From NCBI GenBank assembly GCA_904501755.1, contig CAJGBV010000005.1, positions 22,712-86,711 of the forward strand: DNA of 64,000 nt, in the 5' to 3' direction. The DNA comes from Clostridiaceae bacterium (GTDB taxonomy: Bacteria > Bacillota > Clostridia > Oscillospirales > Acutalibacteraceae). The position numbers and the translations under genes were made by a program. Within the stretch, counting starts at the first letter, position 1; every line of letters begins with the position of its first letter. Below the pieces are notes generated by a model. The model was not told where the DNA came from, did not search any database, and was given only the letters and a program-made list of their open reading frames with translations. This document shows positions 52,714 through 59,752 of the stretch, piece after piece.

Positions 52714-53428
52714 TATAATGACGCTTTTTCCCGAAATGTGTGAGGCTGTTTTAGAAACAAGTATTATCGGCAGAGCGAGAAAGAATGATAAGGTTTCTAT
52801 ATCTTGTGTTAATATTCGGGATTTTGCTAATAATAAACATAAAAGTGTAGATGATGCTCCCTTTGGCGGTGGTATGGGAATGGTTATGGCGGCCGAGCCT
52901 ATTGATTTGTGTTTTAAATCATTATACGGCGAGGATGAAGAAAAACCTTATCTTATTTATATGTCACCCAAGGGAAAAACATTTACTCAGAGCAAGGCTA
53001 TAGAACTTAGTAAAAAAGAGCATATTGTTTTTTTGTGCGGTCATTATGAAGGAATAGATGAGCGTGTTATTGAAAAAATAGTTGATGAAGAAATTTCCAT
53101 AGGAGATTATGTTCTTACCGGTGGGGAAATGCCTGCACTTGTGTGTACAGATGCGGTTTGCAGAATGTTACCCGGTGTGCTTTCTGACGATTTGTGCTTT
53201 ACTGAGGAAAGTCATTTTTCATCATTACTTGAATATCCACAGTATACTCGTCCTGCTGTATGGGAGGATAGAGCTGTTCCTTCTGTGCTTCTTTCTGGCA
53301 ATCATGCTGAGATAGCAAAATGGAGAAGGGAAAAAGCACTTGAAACTACTGCACAACGTAGGCCTGATATGCTGAAAAAGGCAGAACTGACAAATAAGGA
53401 AAAAGAAAAATATAGTGATTATTTATAA
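52703..53428 (+). CDS. trmD: tRNA (guanine-37-N1)-methyltransferase TrmD
   Basis: A 241-residue SPOUT methyltransferase that makes m1G37 and prevents frameshifting. The SAM-binding knot holds YMSPKGKTFTQ, LCGHYEGIDERV, EISIGDYVLTGGEMPAL and MLPGVL; GGGMGMV near residue 55 is the substrate loop. The start is ATG 52703 (or 52700). rplS, which normally follows, is absent; the next gene is HPr after 184 bases with no clear feature other than a promoter. Confidence 0.96.
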   Translation: MKIDIMTLFPEMCEAVLETSIIGRARKNDKVSISCVNIRDFANNKHKSVDDAPFGGGMGMVMAAEPIDLCFKSLYGEDEEKPYLIYMSPKGKTFTQSKAIELSKKEHIVFLCGHYEGIDERVIEKIVDEEISIGDYVLTGGEMPALVCTDAVCRMLPGVLSDDLCFTEESHFSSLLEYPQYTRPAVWEDRAVPSVLLSGNHAEIAKWRREKALETTAQRRPDMLKKAELTNKEKEKYSDYL

Positions 53429-53541
53429 GGTATTCAATATAATTTTTAAGTGTATACTAAGGTTATAATGTAAAATTGCATAAATTTGCCCCCTTAATTT
53501 TTTACCTGTTTGTTGAAAAGAGGGAAGTTGTAAAAGAATAA

Positions 53542-53569
53542 TTGACTATTGAATATAATGTGGTATAAT
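53542..53569 (+). promoter_or_regulatory. HPr promoter
   Basis: TTGACT (53542-53547), 16 bases, TATAAT (53564-53569), about 44 bases before the start. Confidence 0.7.
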
Positions 53570-53612
53570 TACATTATCAAATTATATAACATTTTGATAA
53601 GGAGATATAAAT

Positions 53613-53876
53613 ATGTGCGTTAAAGACGTTGTAATCAAGAATCAGGTTGGTCTTCATGCCCGTCCCGCTACTTTCTTTATTCAGAAGGCAAATGAATTCA
53701 AGTCTTCTATTTGGGTTGAGAAAGATGAGCGCCGTGTAAACGCTAAGAGCCTTTTGGGCGTTCTTTCCCTTGGAATTATCGGTGGAACTACCATTAAAAT
53801 TATTGCAGACGGCTCTGATGAAAAGGATGCAGTTAACGCTCTTGTTTCTCTTGTCGAATCAGGTTTTACTGAGTAA
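53613..53876 (+). CDS. ptsH: phosphocarrier protein HPr
   Basis: An 87-residue phosphotransferase carrier. Both control residues are present: His15 (GLHARPA), phosphorylated by enzyme I, and Ser46 (NAKSLLGVLSLG), the HPr-kinase site used in catabolite repression; this separates it from Crh, which lacks His15. ptsI is not next to it. AAGGAG precedes the ATG and a strong terminator follows, so it is monocistronic. Confidence 0.92.
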   Translation: MCVKDVVIKNQVGLHARPATFFIQKANEFKSSIWVEKDERRVNAKSLLGVLSLGIIGGTTIKIIADGSDEKDAVNALVSLVESGFTE

Positions 53877-53887
53877 TTTTCACTTAT

Positions 53888-53920
53888 AAAAAGCCGAAGA
53901 AAAAAATCTTCGGCTTTTTT
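53888..53920 (+). terminator. HPr terminator
   Basis: A 13-bp stem (53888-53900 with 53907-53919), A-rich loop, T tail. Confidence 0.85.
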
Positions 53921-53930
53921 AAAAAAACAC

Positions 53931-53959
53931 TTGCATTTTAATATGTGGTGTGATATAAT
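53931..53959 (+). promoter_or_regulatory. tRNA-Pro promoter
   Basis: TTGCAT, 17 bases, TATAAT, 14 bases before the tRNA. Confidence 0.75.
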
Positions 53960-53972
53960 CCCATAGTAACAT

Positions 53973-54050
53973 CCGGGTGTGGCGCAGTTTTGGTAGCGCG
54001 CTTGAATGGGGTTCAAGAGGCCGCAGGTTCAACTCCTGTCACTCGGACCA
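53973..54050 (+). tRNA. tRNA-Pro (GGG)
   Basis: A complete cloverleaf with encoded CCA. Acceptor CCGGGTG pairs with CACTCGG, D arm GCGC/GCGC, anticodon stem CTTGA/TCAAG with loop ATGGGGT giving anticodon GGG, T arm GCAGG/CCTGT with TTCAACT. Confidence 0.95.
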
Positions 54051-54084
54051 AAAAATAAGACAGTCTTAGGACTGTCTTATTTTT
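54051..54084 (+). terminator. tRNA-Pro terminator
   Basis: A 15-bp stem (54051-54065 with 54070-54084), TTAG loop, T-rich end. Confidence 0.85.
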
Positions 54085-54113
54085 ATCCAAGTCGATAACT
54101 TGTTAAGTATTTA

Positions 54114-54142
54114 TTGACTGTTCTGTTTGTTTGTGTTAATAT
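54114..54142 (+). promoter_or_regulatory. promoter of the small Cys protein gene
   Basis: TTGACT, 17 bases, TAATAT, 22 bases before the start codon. Confidence 0.6.
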
Positions 54143-54164
54143 TTTAAAAAAGGGAGGGGACTTT

Positions 54165-54377
54165 ATGGCATCTGTGTTTAACAAAAAACTACCGCCTGCC
54201 TGTAAGTATTGCAGATATTCGGTGGGGCTTAATTTTACTGATGAGATTATTTGTAAAAAGCGTGGGATTTCTGAGCCTGACGGTTCCTGCCGTCATTACA
54301 AATACGATCCGCTTAAGCGTCAGCCTGACAGAATTGAACTGAAAAAGGATTTTGAAAAACAGGATTTTGAAATTTAA
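54165..54377 (+). CDS. small four-Cys protein of unknown function
   Basis: A 70-residue protein with Cys13 and Cys16 (CKYC), Cys30 and Cys42, a spacing that could bind zinc or an iron-sulfur cluster, and a charged C-terminal tail. GGAGGGG fixes the ATG at 54165. It has its own promoter and sits between two tRNA genes. I do not recognise a named family; similar short proteins occur in related Clostridia. Confidence 0.72.
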   Translation: MASVFNKKLPPACKYCRYSVGLNFTDEIICKKRGISEPDGSCRHYKYDPLKRQPDRIELKKDFEKQDFEI

Positions 54378-54386
54378 AAATAATGG

Positions 54387-54415
54387 TTGACAAACCTTGT
54401 TTTGTTTGTTATAAT
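54387..54415 (+). promoter_or_regulatory. tRNA-His promoter
   Basis: TTGACA (54387-54392), 17 bases, TATAAT (54410-54415), 13 bases before the tRNA. Confidence 0.85.
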
Positions 54416-54428
54416 ACTGCTTGTGTCT

Positions 54429-54506
<78 letters not shown>

Positions 54507-54509
54507 CTT

Positions 54510-54543
54510 AAACCCTTTTGCACGACAAAAGGGTTTGTTTTTT
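54510..54543 (+). terminator. hairpin between tRNA-His and tRNA-Gln
   Basis: An 11-bp stem (54510-54520 with 54526-54536) followed by G and T's. Only 13 bases separate it from tRNA-Gln and no promoter fits between, so it must allow readthrough if tRNA-Gln shares the His transcript. Confidence 0.65.
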
Positions 54544-54556
54544 AAACTTAATATCT

Positions 54557-54631
54557 TGGGGTGTCGTCAAGCGGTAAGACACAGCACTTTGACTGCTGCA
54601 TTCGTAGGTTCGAATCCTGCCACCCCAGCCA
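54557..54631 (+). tRNA. tRNA-Gln (TTG)
   Basis: A complete tRNA with encoded CCA. Acceptor TGGGGTG pairs with CACCCCA, anticodon stem CAGCA/TGCTG with loop CTTTGAC gives anticodon TTG, T arm GTAGG/CCTGC with TTCGAAT. Confidence 0.96.
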
Positions 54632-54662
54632 AAAATCCTCATTCGTAAGAATGGGGATTTTT
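54632..54662 (+). terminator. tRNA-Gln terminator
   Basis: A roughly 13-bp stem (54632-54644 with 54649-54662, one G-U pair), GTAA loop, T tail. Confidence 0.75.
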
Positions 54663-54675
54663 ACTTATTTCTCTC

Positions 54676-54755
54676 TTCACTTTTCACTATTCTCTACGTT
54701 TTTATAAAGAGGATTTTTGGAAGTAATAAGTAATAGTGAATAGTGAAGAAGTGAA
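54676..54755. repeat. imperfect long inverted repeat
   Basis: TTCACTTTTCACTATTC (54676-54692) is complementary, with one extra base, to 54738-54755. The right arm is built of TAGTGAA repeats. It is non-coding. Confidence 0.5.
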
Positions 54756-54765
54756 TGTTGTATAG

Positions 54766-54896
54766 TATCACTGAAACCCAAAGGGTTCAATATCGCTTTC
54801 TTGAAGAGAAAATATCACTCTGACGAAGTTAGAATATCACCAAAAGCTAAAAACTATATGAGAGTTCTTTTGATGATATACACAGCTCTGCTGTGA
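54766..54896. repeat. tandem short-hairpin array with ATATCAC linkers (array 2)
   Basis: Short palindromes separated by ATATCAC or ATATCGC: around 54772-54789 (AACCC/GGGTT), 54797-54810 (TTTC/GAAA), 54819-54833 (TCTGAC/GTTAGA with GAA loop), 54841-54872 (CAAAAG/CTTTTG) and 54881-54895 (CACAGC/GCTGTG with TCT loop). It has the same design as the array at 24661-24826. Confidence 0.6.
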
Positions 54897-54906
54897 TAAA
54901 AAAATA

Positions 54907-54935
54907 TTGTTAATAAAATTATCCTGTGTTATAAT
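54907..54935 (+). promoter_or_regulatory. trmB promoter
   Basis: TTGTTA (54907-54912), 17 bases, TATAAT (54930-54935). Confidence 0.7.
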
Positions 54936-54967
54936 GTATTATAGAATTTATGCGAGGTACTTATATT

Positions 54968-55633
54968 ATGAGAATGAGAAAAAAGAAAAATCTTGAAGAA
55001 AAACTTCAACTTTGTGATAATCTGATTATCAAGCTGACTGATGATAGGAATTATCTGACAGCTGCTGATAATCCTGAGTATTTTGATTTTAATAAGTTGT
55101 TTGGAAACGCAAATCCTGTTCATCTTGAGGTTGGCTGCGGAAAGGGACAGTTTGTGTATGAAATTGCTCTGCGTAATCCCGATATAAATTATCTTGCTGT
55201 GGAGAAAAGCTCGAATGTTATTGTGACTGCCTGTCAGAAATGTGAGGCTCTTCCTAATGTGCGTTTTCTTAAATGCGGTGCAGAATATTTATCAAAATAC
55301 ATAAAGCCTGACAGCATTGACAGAATTTATCTTAATTTTTCCTGTCCTTTTCCTAAGAAAGCCTATGCTTCACACCGACTTACCGCACCACATTTTCTGA
55401 AAATTTATGACAGTATTATGAAAAAGGAAGCACAGATTCATCAGAAAACCGATAACAGAGGCTTTTTTGAATTCTCTATTGAACAATTGAGTGACTATGG
55501 TTTCACTCTTCACAATATTTCCCTTGACCTGCATAACAGTGATTTTGAGGGTAATATTGTTACGGAATATGAAGCACGTTTCTCTGCTCAGGGCTGTCCG
55601 ATATATCGCCTTGAAGCATATATAAAAAAATGA
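54968..55633 (+). CDS. trmB: tRNA (guanine-46-N7)-methyltransferase TrmB, altered motif
   Basis: A 221-residue SAM-dependent methyltransferase with the SAM loop HLEVGCGKGQFVYEIA, YLAVEKSS and NVRFLKCGA. The family's catalytic stretch is normally NFSDPWPKKRH; here it reads NFSCPFPKKAYASHRLT, with Asp replaced by Cys and Trp by Phe. The rest, including the C-terminal TEYEARF...GCPIYRLEA, is normal. ATG 54968 lies 10 bases after GAGG; ATG 54950 is the alternative. It overlaps the next gene by 4 bases. Confidence 0.88.
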   Translation: MRMRKKKNLEEKLQLCDNLIIKLTDDRNYLTAADNPEYFDFNKLFGNANPVHLEVGCGKGQFVYEIALRNPDINYLAVEKSSNVIVTACQKCEALPNVRFLKCGAEYLSKYIKPDSIDRIYLNFSCPFPKKAYASHRLTAPHFLKIYDSIMKKEAQIHQKTDNRGFFEFSIEQLSDYGFTLHNISLDLHNSDFEGNIVTEYEARFSAQGCPIYRLEAYIKK

Positions 55634-57285
55634 AGATAATAATTGTAGCTCTCAGTTCTCAATATATACATTCATCCCTTGCGCCTTGGTATCTTCTTTC
55701 TTCGGTGAGGGAATTAAACCTTGCTGACCTTGAGGTAAAAGTTATTGAGGGCACTGTTAATGAAAACATACGGGTTCTTTATGAACGAATAGTGAAAGAA
55801 AATGCTGATGTTATTGCTTTTTCCTGTTATATATGGAATATTGTTACTGTTACTCAGCTTACTGATTTACTTAAAAGTGAAAACAGAAAAATAATTGTAG
55901 GTGGACCTGAGGTTTCGTATTGTGCCGAAAAAGTGTTGAGAGATAATCAAAGCATTGATTATGTGTTGTCGGGAGAAGGGGAATATCCTTTTTCTTTGTT
56001 GGTAAAAGCTTTTTGTAATGGCGATGAACTTAAAGAAGTGTCCGGGCTTTCCTATAGAAAAAACGGTAGAATTATTTTAGGTGAGCCTTATATTACCGAA
56101 ACTATACCACCTGACCCGTATTGTGAAAAATATTTTGATACACTAAAGGGAAGAATTTCTTATCTTGAAACAAGCAGAGGGTGTCCATTTTCCTGTGCTT
56201 TTTGCCTTTCGGGACGTTGCGGCAATGTGAGGTTCTTTCCGATTGAGAGAGCTAAAAATGATATTATAAGACTTGCAAATTCCGGTAGTAAAATCATTAA
56301 GCTTGTGGACAGAACCTTTAATGCAAATCCGGAACGCGCCTACGAACTGTTTTCCTTTATAATTGAAAATTATGGAAAAGCCATTCCCAATGATGTGTGC
56401 TATCATTTTGAAATAGCAGGGGATTTGCTTAGGGACAAGGATTTAAAACTTCTCCAAAAAGCACCAAGAGGCGCTATTCAGTTTGAAATCGGAATGCAAA
56501 GCTTTAACGAAAAAACTCTTGAAGCGATAAAAAGAAAAACTAATACCCAAAAACTTAAAAATAACATATCGAATCTTTTAAAAATGGGGAATATCCATAC
56601 GCATATTGACCTTATTGCAGGGCTTCCTTTTGAAGATTATAAATTATTCAGAGAAAGTTTTAATACGGCTTTTTATCTAAACGCAGATATGTTGCAGCTT
56701 GGATTTTTAAAGCTTCTTCATGGTGCTGATATGAGAACGAACTTAAATGAATATCCTTGTGAGTTTTCTGATAATCCACCTTACGAAGTAAAATCTACGC
56801 CATGGCTTGATGATAATAAGATAAAACAACTTCATTTTTGTGAAAATGCACTGGAACGCTTTGTAAATAGCGGAAGATTTCCTTTAACCGTTAAGTATGT
56901 TTTTGAAACCCAAAAACGCAATCCATTTGATACCCTTACAGAGCTTGGAATGTTTACCGGCGTTACATCCTGCTCACTCAATGAATATGTTGATAAACTT
57001 TTCTGGTTTTTCGGACAGGGAAGTGATGTAAAGGTTTTAAGGGATTTATTACTTTGTGATATAGCGACTTCTGTTAAGTCTACGGCTCTGCCGTCGAGCC
57101 TTATAGTTGAGGATAAAAAGCTTCGACTTTTCAGAAGAATGTTAGAGGAAAATCCTGAAACTCGTCGTAAAAAAGGAGTGCTGAGAAACACCTTTCTTCT
57201 TTACAGTGAAAACTGTGGAGGATATGTTGATTATGATTTTAAAAAAGACGGTAAGTACATATTAAAAAAGTTAAATATAATATAA
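55630..57285 (+). CDS. B12-binding-domain radical SAM protein (DUF4080 type)
   Basis: A 551-residue iron-sulfur enzyme. An N-terminal cobalamin-binding-like Rossmann domain (about 1-135; IIVGGPEVSY) is followed by the radical SAM barrel with the cluster motif SRGCPFSCAFC (Cys about 186, 190, 193) and a C-terminal DUF4080-like region (about 370-551). Members are anaerobic methyltransferases or modification enzymes with unknown substrates. It is cotranscribed with trmB, so a nucleic-acid or tRNA substrate is possible but unproven. Confidence 0.85.
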   Translation: MKIIIVALSSQYIHSSLAPWYLLSSVRELNLADLEVKVIEGTVNENIRVLYERIVKENADVIAFSCYIWNIVTVTQLTDLLKSENRKIIVGGPEVSYCAEKVLRDNQSIDYVLSGEGEYPFSLLVKAFCNGDELKEVSGLSYRKNGRIILGEPYITETIPPDPYCEKYFDTLKGRISYLETSRGCPFSCAFCLSGRCGNVRFFPIERAKNDIIRLANSGSKIIKLVDRTFNANPERAYELFSFIIENYGKAIPNDVCYHFEIAGDLLRDKDLKLLQKAPRGAIQFEIGMQSFNEKTLEAIKRKTNTQKLKNNISNLLKMGNIHTHIDLIAGLPFEDYKLFRESFNTAFYLNADMLQLGFLKLLHGADMRTNLNEYPCEFSDNPPYEVKSTPWLDDNKIKQLHFCENALERFVNSGRFPLTVKYVFETQKRNPFDTLTELGMFTGVTSCSLNEYVDKLFWFFGQGSDVKVLRDLLLCDIATSVKSTALPSSLIVEDKKLRLFRRMLEENPETRRKKGVLRNTFLLYSENCGGYVDYDFKKDGKYILKKLNII

Positions 57286-57291
57286 AATGAA

Positions 57292-57321
57292 GAAAAATCG
57301 GAAGTTAATTTCCGATTTTTC
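57292..57321. terminator. bidirectional terminator, radical SAM/RsmB-like
   Basis: A 12-bp stem GAAAAATCGGAA (57292-57303) with 57310-57321 between converging genes; it overlaps the stop region of the leftward gene. Confidence 0.8.
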
Positions 57322-58198
57322 TTATTTTTGCTACAAAAAAGCCTTCATATTCATTTGTGGGACAGACACATATCGCTTCCTTTAAGCTACAGGGTAGAAG
57401 TGGTAAATGCTGTTTGATTTCTTCATCAATCGGCACTATTTCACAGGAGTGTTTCTTTATTACCTTATTAATAATTTCCTCATTTTCCTGTGGCAAAATT
57501 GAACAGGTGGAGTATACTGCTTCTCCGTCTTTTTTTAGCAGTGATAGTGCTTTGTCTAAAAGCTGTATCTGAGAGGAAATACATCTTTTAATCAGAGTGT
57601 CGGTAAAGCCTTCGTAGCTTTTTCTTTCATCAAGGATAAAGGTTCCGCTGCCACTGCAAAGGGCATCAATAAGAATTTTATCAAAGGAGAAAAAGCTTTC
57701 GAGTCTTCGAGCATCGGTTTGCATTATATTGGCGTTTTTTACGCCCTGTTTTTCTAAATTGAATTTAAGCCTTTGGGCTCTTTTAAAGTTCATTTCACAG
57801 GCTGTTATATTGCATTTATTGTTGGTAATGGCTGCAATCTGACTTGTTTTGCCGCCGGGGGCAGCACACATATCAAGTATATCCTCGTTTTCCTTTGGCG
57901 AAAGAATAAGAGGTGGAAGTTGCGAAGAAAGACTCTGAAGATATATTTCACCATTCTTATATAAATCAGTTTCTCTTATATCTATGCTGATTTTTTCTAA
58001 GATTAAAGCTGTGTCTGAGTAGGGTACACAGCTAAAATCCATATTTAAGTCGGTTAGTTTTTGTTTGACTGTATCGGTATCGGTTTTAATTGTGTTAACT
58101 CTTAGGGTTGTTTTTCTTTTACCGTAACAGCCTTTTAAGATTTCGGATACATAGTGTTGGTCGTATGCTTCAGAAATTTTATCTTTAAAAAAATCCAT
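57305..58198 (-). CDS. RsmB/NOP2/Sun-family rRNA m5C methyltransferase
   Basis: A 297-residue methyltransferase. SAM loop LDMCAAPGGKTSQIA (about 105-119), motif IV DALCSGSGT and motif VI TCSILPQENE carry the two catalytic cysteines of m5C RNA methylases. It is shorter than RsmB/RsmF (about 430-450) because the extra N-terminal NusB-like and C-terminal PUA-like domains are missing. The target rRNA position is unknown. It has its own promoter. Confidence 0.86.
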   Translation of the reverse strand: MDFFKDKISEAYDQHYVSEILKGCYGKRKTTLRVNTIKTDTDTVKQKLTDLNMDFSCVPYSDTALILEKISIDIRETDLYKNGEIYLQSLSSQLPPLILSPKENEDILDMCAAPGGKTSQIAAITNNKCNITACEMNFKRAQRLKFNLEKQGVKNANIMQTDARRLESFFSFDKILIDALCSGSGTFILDERKSYEGFTDTLIKRCISSQIQLLDKALSLLKKDGEAVYSTCSILPQENEEIINKVIKKHSCEIVPIDEEIKQHLPLLPCSLKEAICVCPTNEYEGFFVAKIRKIGN

Positions 58199-58223
58199 AT
58201 AATCACTCCGTTTATATGTAATA

Positions 58224-58252
58224 ATTATAAAATATTAACTGCACTTAGTCAA
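58224..58252 (-). promoter_or_regulatory. promoter of the RsmB-like gene
   Basis: Minus strand: TTGACT, 17 bases, TATAAT. Confidence 0.75.
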
Positions 58253-58423
58253 TAAATTTAAGAAAATATAAAAATATGTTAAAAAAATAACATTTTTGCA
58301 AAAAAGGGGTAGAAATATTTTTATATATGTGTTATAATTTTGTACATAGTATGGAGTAATCTGCTTGTAGTGTGTCTTCAAACAGATTGCCGACTTAAAA
58401 TTTGCATAAGGAGGATATGGCAA

Positions 58424-58921
58424 ATGCAAAAAAAGATTAGCAACAACCCTTTTAACGGTACTCCCGAACAGGAAAAGAAGCTTCGCGAAGTAATCGATGC
58501 AAATAAGCACGACAAGAGCCGTCTTATTGCTGTTATGCAGGAAGCACAGGATATTTACGGATATCTGCCTATGGAAGTACAGGAAATCATCTCTGAAGGT
58601 ATGGATATACCTATGGAGAAAATCTTTGGTGTAGCAACCTTCTACGCCCAGTTCTCACTTTCTCCCAAGGGTAAATACAATATTTCTGTATGCCTTGGTA
58701 CCGCTTGCTACGTTAAGGGAGCAGGTATACTTATGGAGAAGCTTGAGGAACAGCTTGGAATAGGTGCTGATGAGTGTACACCTGACGGTAAGTTCTCACT
58801 TACTGCTTGTCGCTGTATTGGTGCTTGTGGTCTTGCTCCAGTTCTTACAGTTAATGAAGACGTTTACGGCAAGCTTGTTGGTGACGATATTGCCGGAATT
58901 ATTGCAAAATACGCTGATTAA
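58424..58921 (+). CDS. NuoE/HydC-like [2Fe-2S] thioredoxin-fold subunit
   Basis: A 165-residue subunit of an NADH-linked hydrogenase or dehydrogenase complex. An N-terminal helical bundle is followed by a thioredoxin-like [2Fe-2S] domain with four Cys ligands in CLGTACYVKG and CRCIGACG. It passes electrons between a NuoF-like flavoprotein and the hydrogenase. AAGGAGG lies 10 bases before ATG 58424. It is the first gene of a locus that ends with the matching NuoF-like gene. Confidence 0.92.
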   Translation: MQKKISNNPFNGTPEQEKKLREVIDANKHDKSRLIAVMQEAQDIYGYLPMEVQEIISEGMDIPMEKIFGVATFYAQFSLSPKGKYNISVCLGTACYVKGAGILMEKLEEQLGIGADECTPDGKFSLTACRCIGACGLAPVLTVNEDVYGKLVGDDIAGIIAKYAD

Positions 58922-58946
58922 TTTGTTTTATTGAGGAAACAAGTGT

Positions 58947-59303
58947 ATGAAAATCTGTACTATTAAAGATGTTCTTGAAGCAGAGGTTCTCTGTTGCGAA
59001 GAGGAAATCGGACGCCACGTGTATTCTGCCTGCGGCAGTGATATGATGAGCGACGTTCTGGCTTATGTAAAGGATCAGGCTGTTCTTCTTACAGGTCTTG
59101 TTAACCCGCAGGTTATCAGAACTGCTGAAATGATGGATATGATTTGTATCGTATTTGTACGCTCGAAAAAACCAAGTGAGGAAATGCTTGCTATGGCAAA
59201 AGAAAGCGGTATTGTTCTTATGACAACCGATAAGCGTATGTACGATGCTTGTGGTTTACTTTACCAGAATGGACTCGTGGGAAAGAAGGTTACAAATGGC
59301 TGA
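58947..59303 (+). CDS. DRTGG-domain protein
   Basis: A 118-residue protein with the DRTGG-type fold: start CTIKDVLEAEVLC, then LTGLVNPQVIRTAEMMD, and GIVLMTTDKRMYDACG. DRTGG domains occur in phosphotransacetylases and CBS proteins and are thought to sense small molecules. It is the first of two DRTGG genes in this locus. It overlaps the following GHKL ATPase gene by 8 bases. Confidence 0.8.
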   Translation: MKICTIKDVLEAEVLCCEEEIGRHVYSACGSDMMSDVLAYVKDQAVLLTGLVNPQVIRTAEMMDMICIVFVRSKKPSEEMLAMAKESGIVLMTTDKRMYDACGLLYQNGLVGKKVTNG

Positions 59304-59721
59304 AGAATTAGTATTCCGTTTCACCGTTGACGGTGACGACTTTACTTCAGCAGGTCAGGCCTCTGTGCAGATAAAGAAGAACCTGCGTCAGTTAGGTATT
59401 CCTTCCGATATTATTCGTCGTGTTTCCATAGCTATGTATGAGGGCGAAATCAATATGGTTATTCATGCAAAAGGCGGTGAAGCCTTAGTTAAAGTAACCG
59501 AGGATTATATTGAAATCGTTCTTGAGGATAAAGGACCGGGTATAAAGAATGTTGAACAGGCTATGCAGGAGGGCTTCTCTACTGCACCTGAGGGTATACG
59601 TTCTTTGGGCTTTGGTGCAGGTATGGGACTTCCTAATATGAAGCGTTATACCGATAATATGGAAATTAGTACAGTTGTGGGTGTGGGAACTACCATTACT
59701 ATGCGAGTTAATCTTGCATAA
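59296..59721 (+). CDS. GHKL ATPase, RsbW/anti-sigma-kinase-like
   Basis: A 141-residue stand-alone HATPase domain. The N-box is YEGEINMVIHA, G1 DKGPGI and G2 GFGAGMGLPNMKR. Such single-domain ATPases act as protein kinases on anti-sigma antagonists or as signalling modules. In this locus it lies between a DRTGG protein and a sensory-type hydrogenase, which suggests a redox signalling role. ATG 59296 follows AAGAAGG. Confidence 0.82.
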   Translation: MAEELVFRFTVDGDDFTSAGQASVQIKKNLRQLGIPSDIIRRVSIAMYEGEINMVIHAKGGEALVKVTEDYIEIVLEDKGPGIKNVEQAMQEGFSTAPEGIRSLGFGAGMGLPNMKRYTDNMEISTVVGVGTTITMRVNLA

Positions 59722-59752
59722 ACCATTATCTTGATTTGGAGATTTATGCTTT

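Noticed and set aside
49932..53428. A missing or broken rplS after trmD
   Set aside because: The gap after trmD contains no frame resembling L19; the gene may be elsewhere, which is a normal variation.
58300..58423. Promoter for the hydrogenase locus at TATAAT near 58333
   Set aside because: A good -10 is visible but no acceptable -35 lies 16-18 bases upstream, so it is not claimed.
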